This document shows positions 1-5,546 of a stretch of 5,546 nt of DNA, one piece after another (position 1 is the stretch's first letter; every line of letters begins with the position of its first letter). The position numbers were made by a program, and so were the translations under genes. A model generated the notes under the pieces. That model made no database searches. It saw only the letters and a program-made list of their open reading frames with translations, and was not told where the DNA came from. Location: NCBI GenBank assembly GCA_021783435.1, contig JAJXUC010000201.1, positions 1 to 5,546 of the forward strand, read 5' to 3'. The DNA comes from Pseudomonadota bacterium. GTDB lineage: Bacteria > Pseudomonadota > Gammaproteobacteria > Burkholderiales > Burkholderiaceae.

Positions 1-547
1 TGGGCCGCGAAACCAGATCGCCTCGCATGCTCGGAATGATGCAGAAGGTGCAGCGGTGGTTGCAGCCTTCGGAAATCTTCAGGTAGGCGTAATGGCGCGG
101 TGTGAGCTTGAGCCCGCCAGGCGGGAGTAGGTCGACAAAGGGATCATGCGGGCGCGGCAATTGCGCATGCACATGCTCCAGAACCTCTTTGGTAGCGTGT
201 GGGCCAGTCACCGCCAGCACTTTGGGGTGGATCTTGCGCACCAGATTTTCCCCGCCATCATCACTGCGCGCGCCAAGGCAACCAGTGACCACAACCTTGC
301 CGTTGGCGTGCAAGGCCTCGCCTATGGCATCCAGGCTCTCCTGGACGGCCGCGTCAATGAAGCCGCAGGTGTTGACGATGACGAGATCGGCTCCGTCATA
401 GCTCTTGCTTGTCTCGTAGCCTTCGGCCCGGAGTTGCGAGATGATGCGCTCGGAATCAACCAGGGCCTTGGGACAGCCAAGCGAGACAAACCCGATCTTT
501 GGCGCGGAAGCGGCCGCAGAGGCCGCGAGGGTGGATGTTTCAGTCAT
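1..547 (-). CDS. rimO: Ribosomal protein S12 methylthiotransferase RimO, N-terminal part
   Basis: Radical-SAM enzyme that adds a methylthio group to the beta-carbon of a conserved aspartate of ribosomal protein S12 (Asp88/89 in E. coli numbering). Only the first 182 codons are present; the gene continues past position 1. Cys25, Cys61 and Cys90 of the N-terminal UPF0004 domain would hold the auxiliary 4Fe-4S cluster. Cys162, Cys166 and Cys169 in CNHRCTFC form the radical-SAM cluster site. The motif [19 protein letters not shown] and [13 protein letters not shown] identify RimO and exclude the tRNA enzyme MiaB, which has GCQMN and a different post-cluster motif. The radical-SAM remainder and the TRAM domain lie outside the window. 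An ATG at 547 gives the expected N-terminus, with an Ala-rich leader of about 15 residues; its Shine-Dalgarno is poor (AGGGG only two bases away). It follows phaR by 63 bases with no clear terminator, so cotranscription with phaR is possible. Confidence 0.95.
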   Translation of the reverse strand, partial: MTETSTLAASAAASAPKIGFVSLGCPKALVDSERIISQLRAEGYETSKSYDGADLVIVNTCGFIDAAVQESLDAIGEALHANGKVVVTGCLGARSDDGGENLVRKIHPKVLAVTGPHATKEVLEHVHAQLPRPHDPFVDLLPPGGLKLTPRHYAYLKISEGCNHRCTFCIIPSMRGDLVSRP

Positions 548-610
548 AGCCCCTATTGTCGCCCAGGACCCGGACGCGGCGCACAAGGCCGGGGGCAGTC
601 GCCGGCAAGG

Positions 611-1153
611 CTACTTCTTGGCAGGTGGCTGAAACGCCCCCAGCATCTGTTTGGTTTGCTGTTGCATCTGCTCTTGCATCTGCATGTACAGATTCTTGCT
701 TTGCTCCAGATAGTTACCCATCATGCCCTGCAGCATCGGTGCCTGACCACTCAGGAATTGCGACCACATTTCGGGGCTAAAACTGCTGCTGTCATAAAGC
801 CCGCGCGACTGTTCAGCCAGTTTTCCCTGAATGTCGATGAACGCTTGCACCGTTTTTTCGAGATAGGTGCCCATCATGCCCTGCATGGCATTGCCGTAGA
901 ACCGTATGAGTTGTTCCAGCATGGCCGTGCTCAGCATCGGCACACCTCCAGCCTCCTCTTCGAGGATGATCTGAAGAAGAATACTGCGCGTCAGGTCTGT
1001 GCCAGTCTTGGCGTCCTGCACGACAAAACGCTCGCCTTCCATCACCAATGCCTTCACGTCGACCAGGGTGATGTAGGCACTGGTTTCCGTGTCGTAAAGG
1101 CGCCGATTCGGGTACTTCTTGATGACGCGAGCGGGAGTTTCGGAATGGGGCAT
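611..1153 (-). CDS. phaR: PHB synthesis repressor PhaR
   Basis: DNA-binding protein that also binds PHB. In C. necator and Paracoccus it represses the phasin gene and its own gene until nascent granules titrate it away. The 180-residue product is close to the 183 residues of C. necator PhaR. Residues about 8-70 form the PHB_acc_N DNA-binding domain, with the signature IKKYPNRRLYDTETS. Two copies of the PHB_acc module follow: residues 90-112 (MQGMMGTYLEK...) and 141-163 (LQGMMGNYLEQ...) align at a 51-residue offset. The C-terminal end is rich in Gln and Met (NLYMQMQEQMQQQ), probably the polymer- or oligomer-contacting helix. The ATG at 1153 was chosen because it places the conserved domain as in relatives; a GTG at 1198 abuts the terminator T-run. 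Neither start has a Shine-Dalgarno. The gene lies after the phaCAB terminator, so it probably has its own promoter, which I could not identify convincingly. Confidence 0.94.
   Translation of the reverse strand: MPHSETPARVIKKYPNRRLYDTETSAYITLVDVKALVMEGERFVVQDAKTGTDLTRSILLQIILEEEAGGVPMLSTAMLEQLIRFYGNAMQGMMGTYLEKTVQAFIDIQGKLAEQSRGLYDSSSFSPEMWSQFLSGQAPMLQGMMGNYLEQSKNLYMQMQEQMQQQTKQMLGAFQPPAKK
717..885 (-). repeat. Internal duplication in phaR (two PHB_acc modules)
   Basis: An identical 16-base sequence occurs at 717-732 and at 870-885, 153 bases apart, which is exactly 51 codons. It encodes QGMMG in both modules. The surrounding residues 90-112 and 141-163 are also similar, so this is an in-frame module duplication. 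Known PhaR proteins share this tandem arrangement, so it is ancestral rather than recent. Confidence 0.8.
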
Positions 1154-1194
1154 GGTGGGGTGAGGCAAAAATGGCGGAATTGCGTTGGATTGGA

Positions 1195-1230
1195 GCACAA
1201 AAAAAGCGGCACGCTGCCGCTTTTTCGTGC
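1195..1230 (-). terminator. Rho-independent terminator after phaCAB
   Basis: An 11-bp perfect stem, AAAAAGCGGCA (1201-1211) with TGCCGCTTTTT (1215-1225), closes on a 3-base CGC loop. An outer GCAC/GTGC pair lengthens it. In the phaB direction it ends in seven T (1205-1199), the classical form. It lies about 50 bases after the phaB stop and about 45 bases before the phaR ATG. Because the stem is A-rich on one side and T-rich on the other it could also stop transcripts from the plus strand. It also argues against the in-frame GTG at 1198 as the phaR start. Confidence 0.88.
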
Positions 1231-1233
1231 AGA

Positions 1234-1262
1234 CAAACCCGCAAGCATGTGCACGGGGTTTG
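1234..1262 (-). repeat. Inverted repeat just after phaB
   Basis: CAAACCC at 1234-1240 is the reverse complement of GGGTTTG at 1256-1262. One further G-C pair forms across a single-base bulge, and the loop is TGC-rich. In RNA from the phaB strand this would form a hairpin directly ahead of the terminator at 1195-1230. No run of T follows it, so by itself it is not an intrinsic terminator. It could protect the 3' end of the phaCAB mRNA or be a binding site upstream of phaR. Which of these applies is inference. Confidence 0.45.
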
Positions 1263-1277
1263 CCGATCGGGCGTCGA

Positions 1278-2018
1278 TCAGCTCATGTGCAGACCCCCAT
1301 TGATCGACAATTCCGCCCCGGTCGTGAAGGCTCCATCCTCGCTCGCCAGCCACGTGACGAGAGATGCCACCTCTTCAGGTTTGCCCAAGCGCTTGACCGG
1401 AATGGTCGCCACGATCTTGTCGAGCACGTCCTGGCGAATGGACTTGACCATATCGGTCGCAATGTAGCCTGGCGCCACGGTGTTGACCGTCACGCCCTTC
1501 GACGCCACTTCCTGCGCCAAAGCCATGGTGAAGCCATGCATGCCCGCCTTCGCCGCAGAATAGTTGCTCTGCCCGAACTGCCCCTTCTCGCCATTGACCG
1601 AGGAGATATTGACGATGCGGCCCCAACCACGCTCGACCATGCCGTCGATCACCTGTTTGGTCACGTTGAACATCGAATACAGGTTGGTCTTCATCACGCG
1701 ATCCCAGTCGTCATAGCTCATCTTGCGAAATACGGCGTCACGCGTGATACCGGCATTGTTCACCAGGATGTCAACCTGGCCGTGCTCGGCAAAGACCTTC
1801 TGGAACGCGGCGCAAGTCGATTCCCACTCGGCGACGTTACCCTCTGACGCGTACACGTCAAAGCCCTGCCCACGCATGGACTCGAGCCATGTGTCCTTCC
1901 GCGTCGAATTTGGACCACAGCCGGCAATGACCTTGTGCCCGGCTTCGCACAAACGCCGGCAGATCGCCGTACCAATGCCCCCCATCCCGCCCGTGACGTA
2001 AGCCACTTTCTTGCTCAT
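1278..2018 (-). CDS. phaB: NADPH-dependent acetoacetyl-CoA reductase PhaB
   Basis: Reduces acetoacetyl-CoA to (R)-3-hydroxybutyryl-CoA, supplying the PhaC monomer in the cytoplasm. At 246 residues it has the same length as C. necator PhaB1. It is a classical short-chain dehydrogenase/reductase with a Rossmann fold. The glycine-rich cofactor loop TGGMGGIG spans residues 9-16 and NNAG spans 87-90. The catalytic residues are Ser140 (NISSVNG), Tyr153 (NYSAAK) and Lys157. The GPNSTR segment (35-40) corresponds to the region that contacts the NADPH 2'-phosphate in PhaB, which supports NADPH over NADH. The end GAELSINGGLHMS is typical of PhaB rather than of FabG, the close relative that acts on ACP substrates. 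It is the last gene of the phaCAB set and is followed about 50 bases later by a terminator hairpin. Confidence 0.97.
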   Translation of the reverse strand: MSKKVAYVTGGMGGIGTAICRRLCEAGHKVIAGCGPNSTRKDTWLESMRGQGFDVYASEGNVAEWESTCAAFQKVFAEHGQVDILVNNAGITRDAVFRKMSYDDWDRVMKTNLYSMFNVTKQVIDGMVERGWGRIVNISSVNGEKGQFGQSNYSAAKAGMHGFTMALAQEVASKGVTVNTVAPGYIATDMVKSIRQDVLDKIVATIPVKRLGKPEEVASLVTWLASEDGAFTTGAELSINGGLHMS

Positions 2019-2024
2019 CGCTCG

Positions 2025-2031
2025 TTCCTCC
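2025..2031 (-). promoter_or_regulatory. Strong Shine-Dalgarno site of phaB
   Basis: GGAGGAA on the minus strand ends 6 bases before the ATG at 2018. It is the best ribosome-binding site in the window. It rules out the in-frame TTG at 2033, which would lie upstream of and overlap this site. The 48-base phaA-phaB gap holds nothing else that I can see. Confidence 0.85.
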
Positions 2032-2066
2032 AAAGTTGTTGTGATGTAATGGTGCCGACGACGCGA

Positions 2067-3248
2067 TCAACGCTCAATGGCCAGGGCCACACCCATGCCA
2101 CCGCCGATACACAGCGAGGCTAGGCCCTTTTTCGCGTCGCGCTTGCCCATTTCATGAAGCAGCGTGACCAGGATGCGGCAGCCGCTGGCGCCGATTGGAT
2201 GTCCAATCGCAATCGCCCCTCCATTGACGTTGACCTTGCTTGTATCCCATCCCATTTGCTGGTTCACCGCAATTGCTTGGGCGGCGAAGGCCTCGTTGAT
2301 CTCCATCAAATCCAGATCCTGAGCTTTCCAGCCTGCGCGCGACAGACAGCGCGTGGACGCGGGTACCGGCCCCATTCCCATGTAGGCGGGGTCGAGTCCA
2401 GCGTTCGAATAGGCGCGGATGGTCCCGAGCGGTTTCAGGCCAAGGCTCACCGCGCGCTTCGCCGACATCACCACCACCGCAGCCGCGCCGTCGTTCAATC
2501 CGGAGGCATTCCCCGCAGTGACCGAGCCCGCTTTGTCGAAAGCGGGCTTGAGACCCGCCAAGCTCTCGGCCGTCGCGCCATGACGCACAAATTCGTCGAC
2601 GGCAAAGGCAATCGGATCACCCTTTCTCTGCGGCAACAGCACCGGCACAATCTCGTCGCCGAAACGCCCGGCCTTCTGCGCCGCCTCGGCCTTGTGCTGG
2701 CTGGCTGCGGCGAACGCGTCCTGCATCTCACGGGTGATGCCGTATTTCTTCGCGACATTCTCGGCCGTGGTTCCCATGTGATAGTGGTTGAACGCATCCC
2801 ACAGGCCGTCGGTGATCATCGTGTCAATCAGATTCCAATTGCCCATGCGCATGCCTTCGCGCGAGCCCGGGAGGACGTGGGGGGCAGCGCTCATGTTCTC
2901 CTGGCCGCCCGCCACCACGATATCGGCGTCGCCATCGCGCACCGCCTGCGCCGCCAGCATCACCGCTTTCAACCCTGAACCACACACCTTGTTAATGGTC
3001 ATTGCGGGCACCATGTCGGGCAAACCCGCCTTGATACTGGCTTGGCGGGCCGGGTTCTGACCGCAACCCGCCTGCAACACCTGGCCCATGATGACCTCGG
3101 AGACCTGCCCCGGCTCGATGCCAGCGCGCGCCACGGCCGCTTTCACGACCAGTGCACCCAGATCGACTGCGGAGGTCTTGACGAGCGACCCTCCAAATTT
3201 ACCGACGGGCGTGCGCACGGCCGAAACGATCACGATATCTTCGCTCAT
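2067..3248 (-). CDS. phaA: Acetyl-CoA C-acetyltransferase (beta-ketothiolase) PhaA
   Basis: Catalyses Claisen condensation of two acetyl-CoA to acetoacetyl-CoA, the first step of PHB synthesis, in the cytoplasm. The 393-residue protein has the standard biosynthetic thiolase length. Cys89 in [11 protein letters not shown] is the nucleophile that carries the acetyl group. His350 in GHPIGASG and Cys380 in CIGGGMG complete the active site, and NEAFA (residues 318-322) is the conserved thiolase loop. These positions match the Cys89/His348/Cys378 set of the Zoogloea enzyme within two residues. The sequence starts typically with [17 protein letters not shown]. The ATG is preceded by AAGGA at a 9-base distance. 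It sits between phaC and phaB and is probably cotranscribed with both. Substrate preference for acetyl-CoA is inferred from context; a broader beta-ketothiolase (BktB-like) cannot be excluded by motif alone. Confidence 0.97.
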   Translation of the reverse strand: MSEDIVIVSAVRTPVGKFGGSLVKTSAVDLGALVVKAAVARAGIEPGQVSEVIMGQVLQAGCGQNPARQASIKAGLPDMVPAMTINKVCGSGLKAVMLAAQAVRDGDADIVVAGGQENMSAAPHVLPGSREGMRMGNWNLIDTMITDGLWDAFNHYHMGTTAENVAKKYGITREMQDAFAAASQHKAEAAQKAGRFGDEIVPVLLPQRKGDPIAFAVDEFVRHGATAESLAGLKPAFDKAGSVTAGNASGLNDGAAAVVVMSAKRAVSLGLKPLGTIRAYSNAGLDPAYMGMGPVPASTRCLSRAGWKAQDLDLMEINEAFAAQAIAVNQQMGWDTSKVNVNGGAIAIGHPIGASGCRILVTLLHEMGKRDAKKGLASLCIGGGMGVALAIER

Positions 3249-3257
3249 GAATGGATG

Positions 3258-3262
3258 TCCTT
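3258..3262 (-). promoter_or_regulatory. Shine-Dalgarno site of phaA
   Basis: AAGGA on the minus strand lies 9 bases before the phaA ATG at 3248. It fixes the start and contrasts with phaC, which has no such site. The rest of the 74-base phaC-phaA gap is pyrimidine-rich on the coding strand (two runs of five T) with no hairpin, so I see no terminator there. Confidence 0.75.
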
Positions 3263-3322
3263 GGTTGGCGATGAGGGAAAAAGGGAAAAATCAGGGGCAC
3301 TGAACGCGAACCAGCACAGAGA

Positions 3323-5128
3323 TCATGCCCGCACTTTGACATAACGGCCAGGAGCTGGCTCGATCGGCTTGTATCCTGCACAGCCATAGGCCTTGGGCGC
3401 CGCCTGCAGGGGGCCCGCCTGCCCGGCCAGCCATGCGGCCCAGTCGGGCCACCAGCTGCCCGGATGTTCATTGGCCGACTCGAGCCATGCGTCCGCGCTT
3501 GCCGGCAGCGACGCCGCGCCCGCCACACGGCGGCCTCGAGTTGCCGCATCCAACCGCCAATGGCTACGCTTGCCTTTGGACGCCGGGTTGATCACGCCAG
3601 CAATATGACCACTGGCTCCCAGCACGAACCGCGTAGGCCCACCGAGCAGGAGTGCCGAAGCGTAGGCGGAATGCCATGGCACGATATGGTCCTCGCGCGA
3701 GGCATAGACATACGCCGGGATGGCGATGCGCCGAAAATTCACCGCCTTGCCAGCCACCGTCACTGCATCTGGCTTTGCCAGCTTGTTCTCCAAATAGGTG
3801 TTGCGCAAGTACCAGGCCAGCATGGGCCCTGGAAGGTTGGTGCTGTCTGCGTTCCAGTACAACAGATCGAATGGCGGTGGCGTCTCGCCCTTGAGATAGT
3901 TGCCCACCACGTAATTCCAGGTGAGATCGTTAGGACGAAGGCTCGAGAATGCAGCAGCGAGCTCGGCTCCTGTGAGCAGGCCGCCCTTGCCGATAGTGGC
4001 CTCGCGCATTTGCACCTGCGCCTCGTCGACGAACACATCAAGGATGCCTGTGTCCGAAAAATCCAGCAGCGTGGTCAGGAACGTCGCGCTGTGCACAGGC
4101 TTGTTGCCTCGTTGCGCGAGCACCGCAAGGGCTGTACCCAGAAGGGTTCCGCCTACGCAAAAACCAAGCGCATTGATGGCGCCATCCTCCCGCAAGGGGG
4201 TCTTGTCCGAACTTTGCGATGCTGGCTTCGATGCCTTGTTGGGCTTTGGCCGAGCGGCGACGGCAATATCGCTTGCAACCTCGACGGCGCGCAGCACACC
4301 GTGTTCAATGTAATCGTCCCACGTCCAATGCGCGCAGCTCGCATCCGGGTTGCGCCACGACATCAAAAGCACGCGCTGGCCCTGTTCCAGCGCGTAGCGC
4401 ACCAGCGAATTCGTCGGCTGCAGGTCCAGAATGTAAAATTTGTTGATGCACGGCGGCACCACCAGCAGCGGGCGCGCATGAACCTGCGCAACCAGCGGCT
4501 TGTAGTCGATGAGCTGAAACCAGGGGTTTTCAAAAACGACCGCGCCTTCGCTCGTTGCCACGTTGCGACCGACCTCAAACTCGCTTTCATCCGTCTGCGT
4601 GAGCTTGCCGCGGCGCAAGTCTGCCAGCAAATTGTCCATGCCACGGCGCAGGCTTTCACCGTGGGTCTTCATCGCGGTTTGCATCGCCTCAGGATTGAGA
4701 GCCCAAATATTGCTGGGCGCGGCCGCATCGACCCATTGCTGCACGGCGAACCGGATCTTCTGCTGCGTCTTGGCATCAGCCTGCACGGCTTCGACCAACT
4801 CCAGCAAGGCGCGCGCGTTGAGCAAGTACAGCGCCGCGGTGTAGGTCGAAAAACGGTTTTCGCGCCAGCTCTCGCTGGCAAAGCGGCGATCCTTCACTTC
4901 GGGCGACTGCACGCTCCCGCTGAGAAGCCCGGACCACAGATCGACATACTCCTTGGCAAACCGCGCCTGAATCGCGGCGACGCGCGCGGGATCAAGCTTG
5001 ACAGCCTGCGCCTCCCCGGCCGTTTTCAGCGCCGCGACAAAGGCTTGCTGCAGACCTTGAGCAAAGGCTGCAGCCTGGCCACCGGGCTGCTCTGCGGGCC
5101 GGGTGGGTGCAGATGGGTTGGCTGCCAT
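3323..5128 (-). CDS. phaC: Class I poly(3-hydroxybutyrate) polymerase PhaC
   Basis: Joins (R)-3-hydroxybutyryl-CoA units into PHB at the granule surface, releasing CoA. The 601-residue protein is close to the 589 residues of C. necator PhaC1. Residues about 1-190 form the N-terminal PhaC_N-type region, followed by an alpha/beta-hydrolase catalytic domain. The lipase-like box GFCVGG carries the nucleophile Cys324. Asp480 in SREDHIVPW and His508 in GASGHIAGVINP complete the triad. Conserved blocks NKFYILDL, FLRPNDL-like SLRPNDLTWNYV, LPGP and the C-terminal GSWWPDW are present. The ATG at 5128 was chosen because an in-frame TTG 18 bases upstream has no support; neither start has a good Shine-Dalgarno. 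A charged Lys/Pro/Ser-rich stretch at about residues 291-315, just before the nucleophile, is absent from the C. necator protein. It is the first gene of a probable phaCAB operon, 74 bases before phaA. Absence of a second subunit gene (phaE) and the length support class I. Confidence 0.97.
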   Translation of the reverse strand: MAANPSAPTRPAEQPGGQAAAFAQGLQQAFVAALKTAGEAQAVKLDPARVAAIQARFAKEYVDLWSGLLSGSVQSPEVKDRRFASESWRENRFSTYTAALYLLNARALLELVEAVQADAKTQQKIRFAVQQWVDAAAPSNIWALNPEAMQTAMKTHGESLRRGMDNLLADLRRGKLTQTDESEFEVGRNVATSEGAVVFENPWFQLIDYKPLVAQVHARPLLVVPPCINKFYILDLQPTNSLVRYALEQGQRVLLMSWRNPDASCAHWTWDDYIEHGVLRAVEVASDIAVAARPKPNKASKPASQSSDKTPLREDGAINALGFCVGGTLLGTALAVLAQRGNKPVHSATFLTTLLDFSDTGILDVFVDEAQVQMREATIGKGGLLTGAELAAAFSSLRPNDLTWNYVVGNYLKGETPPPFDLLYWNADSTNLPGPMLAWYLRNTYLENKLAKPDAVTVAGKAVNFRRIAIPAYVYASREDHIVPWHSAYASALLLGGPTRFVLGASGHIAGVINPASKGKRSHWRLDAATRGRRVAGAASLPASADAWLESANEHPGSWWPDWAAWLAGQAGPLQAAPKAYGCAGYKPIEPAPGRYVKVRA

Positions 5129-5190
5129 ATCGGATCGTACTTTCAAGTTGCGGTGTCTGAGTCAGTATCTGCCAAGTGCCGATACCAGCG

Positions 5191-5204
5191 CTTGCAAAAG
5201 CAAG
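5191..5204. repeat. Short inverted repeat in the phaC leader
   Basis: CTTGC-AAAA-GCAAG is a perfect 5-bp inverted repeat with a 4-base centre, about 63 bases upstream of the phaC ATG. It could be a protein-binding half-site pair or a small hairpin in the long leader RNA. The TTGC/GCAA pattern is loosely like TGC-rich sites reported for PhaR-type repressors, but I cannot confirm a consensus. It lies well inside the expected transcript if the promoter at 5332-5360 is used. Confidence 0.25.
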
Positions 5205-5312
5205 GCCGGCACGCAGATCAGTCAGCGTAGGAAAGAAGCATTCGGCAATCCTGGAAATTATGCAAACTGCTGGATGTGATCGCCGTTCCTTGATGTTTTC
5301 CGGCGGGCACCA

Positions 5313-5363
5313 GCGTTGACGCGTCCAGGCCATTCTTGAGCAACAGCAAGAAAGTGTCAACGC
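5313..5363. repeat. 8-bp inverted repeat bracketing the phaC promoter
   Basis: Read on the plus strand, GCGTTGAC at 5313-5320 is repeated as its exact reverse complement GTCAACGC at 5356-5363. The arm centres are 43 bp apart, about four helical turns. The upstream arm covers most of the -35 hexamer of the candidate phaC promoter. The downstream arm falls near the predicted transcription start and runs into a GACGCGTC palindrome (5318-5325). The geometry would suit a regulator binding two sites. No regulator is identified, and an 8-bp match over this distance could be chance. Confidence 0.35.
5332..5360 (-). promoter_or_regulatory. Candidate sigma70-type promoter for phaCAB
   Basis: On the minus strand TTGACA (5360-5355) is a perfect -35 hexamer. 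A 17-base spacer follows, then AAGAAT (5337-5332), which matches four of six positions of TATAAT. Transcription would start near 5325 and leave a leader of about 200 bases before the phaC ATG. The -35 begins five bases after the pgeF stop. From memory, the mapped C. necator phaC promoter also has TTGACA and lies about 300 bases upstream of the start codon, so a distant promoter fits the family. The start site is inferred, not mapped. Confidence 0.6.
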
Positions 5364-5365
5364 GG

Positions 5366-5546
5366 TCAGCCCTGCCTTTCCATGGTTATCCCTGGTGCAG
5401 CGATCCACACGAGCCCCGCCTGGCGGCCCGTGATACGGTCGTGGCGAAATGTGTAATACCCCTGGCGCTCGGACACCGTGCATACCCCGCCTCCGTGCAC
5501 CAGGGCCGCGGATACGCCCGCCGCTTCCAGACGCAGGCGCGCAAGC
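5366..5546 (-). CDS. pgeF: PgeF/YfiH-family protein (multicopper-polyphenol-oxidase-like), C-terminal end only
   Basis: Partial gene: only the last 59 codons and a TGA stop (5366-5368) lie in the window; the start is beyond position 5546. The visible protein includes GGGVCTVSERQGYYTFRHD, followed by a TGRQAGLVWI segment. This matches the C-terminal end of the YfiH/PgeF family, where E. coli YfiH has a similar CTYTQ...FFSYRRD...TGRMASFIWL tail. The family (Cu-oxidase_4, formerly DUF152) was named for laccase-like activity. Later work assigned it purine nucleoside phosphorylase and adenosine deaminase activity, and a role in editing peptidoglycan precursors. The metal-binding His/Cys/His residues lie upstream, outside the window, so activity cannot be judged. 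The protein extends about 10 residues past the usual WIA end. The gene precedes phaC on the same strand and no terminator is visible between them, so some readthrough into phaC is possible. The family assignment is firm; the function is from family knowledge. Confidence 0.85.
   Translation of the reverse strand, partial: LARLRLEAAGVSAALVHGGGVCTVSERQGYYTFRHDRITGRQAGLVWIAAPGITMERQG

Noticed and set aside
588..606. GCCGG/CCGGC hairpin between phaR and rimO as a terminator
   Set aside because: Only five base pairs, with a 9-base loop and no T-run on the phaR strand. It is not enough to call a terminator in G+C-rich DNA.
1154..1198. In-frame GTG start for phaR, fifteen codons upstream
   Set aside because: It sits against the T-run of the phaCAB terminator, and the added residues are not part of the conserved PhaR N-terminus.
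146..1303. Open frame of 385 codons on the plus strand across rimO, phaR and the terminator
   Set aside because: It crosses two well-identified genes and the bidirectional terminator on the opposite strand and resembles no known protein.
2154..2978. Open frame of 274 codons on the plus strand, antisense to phaA
   Set aside because: It lies wholly inside phaA and its composition is that of a shadow frame (many His and Arg, no motifs).
5129..5146. In-frame TTG start for phaC, six codons upstream
   Set aside because: No Shine-Dalgarno precedes it and TTG is rare. The ATG at 5128 gives an N-terminus more like other PhaC proteins.
3464..5230. Open frame of 588 codons on the plus strand, antisense to phaC
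   Set aside because: It mirrors phaC, whose catalytic motifs are beyond doubt. Its translation is Arg/His/Leu-rich with no recognisable domain, as expected for the shadow of a high-G+C gene. It also runs across the phaC leader without start signals of its own.
5257..5262. CATAAT as a second -10 box for phaC
   Set aside because: The hexamer at the right distance upstream (CGGCGA) bears no likeness to a -35 box and there is no TGn extension.
4992..5483. Minus-strand open frame of 163 codons over the pgeF end, the leader and the phaC start
   Set aside because: It is out of frame with both pgeF and phaC, which are each supported by family motifs, and shows no conserved feature.

Overview
The window is a polyhydroxybutyrate (PHB) synthesis and regulation locus of a beta-proteobacterium. 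Every supported gene lies on the minus strand, so transcription runs from high to low coordinates. In that order the genes are: the 3' end of a pgeF/YfiH-type gene (5366-5546), phaC (3323-5128), phaA (2067-3248), phaB (1278-2018), phaR (611-1153), and the first 182 codons of rimO (1-547, running off the window). The proteins closely resemble those of the Cupriavidus necator (Ralstonia eutropha) pha cluster as I recall it. This resemblance, the high G+C coding style and the pgeF-phaC-phaA-phaB-phaR order point to the order Burkholderiales. A Comamonadaceae-like member is my best guess, but the genus cannot be fixed from this sequence.

The genes encode one pathway. PhaA (beta-ketothiolase) condenses two acetyl-CoA to acetoacetyl-CoA. 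PhaB reduces this with NADPH to (R)-3-hydroxybutyryl-CoA. PhaC, a class I synthase, polymerises that product into PHB on the granule surface. PhaR is the granule-sensing DNA-binding repressor that in relatives controls phasin expression and its own gene. RimO (ribosomal protein S12 methylthiotransferase) and PgeF belong to other processes and flank the cluster.

Regulatory layout: five bases after the pgeF stop a sigma70-like promoter (TTGACA, 17-base spacer, AAGAAT) can be read. It implies a phaC leader of roughly 200 bases. phaA and phaB follow with gaps of 74 and 48 bases and clear Shine-Dalgarno sequences, so phaCAB is very probably one operon. About 50 bases after phaB a near-perfect hairpin with a run of T is a strong intrinsic terminator. 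It separates phaCAB from phaR, which then must rely on readthrough or a promoter squeezed into about 45 bases. phaR and rimO are 63 bases apart without a clear terminator.

No mobile element, CRISPR array, tRNA, rRNA or unknown gene was found. No stretch longer than 300 bases lacks a gene; the longest is the 237-base phaC leader. I see no undescribed biological system here. The points worth a second look are details: a charged, low-complexity insertion next to the PhaC nucleophile elbow, an inverted repeat bracketing the phaC promoter, the absence of a Shine-Dalgarno before phaC and phaR, and tandem hairpins between phaB and phaR.
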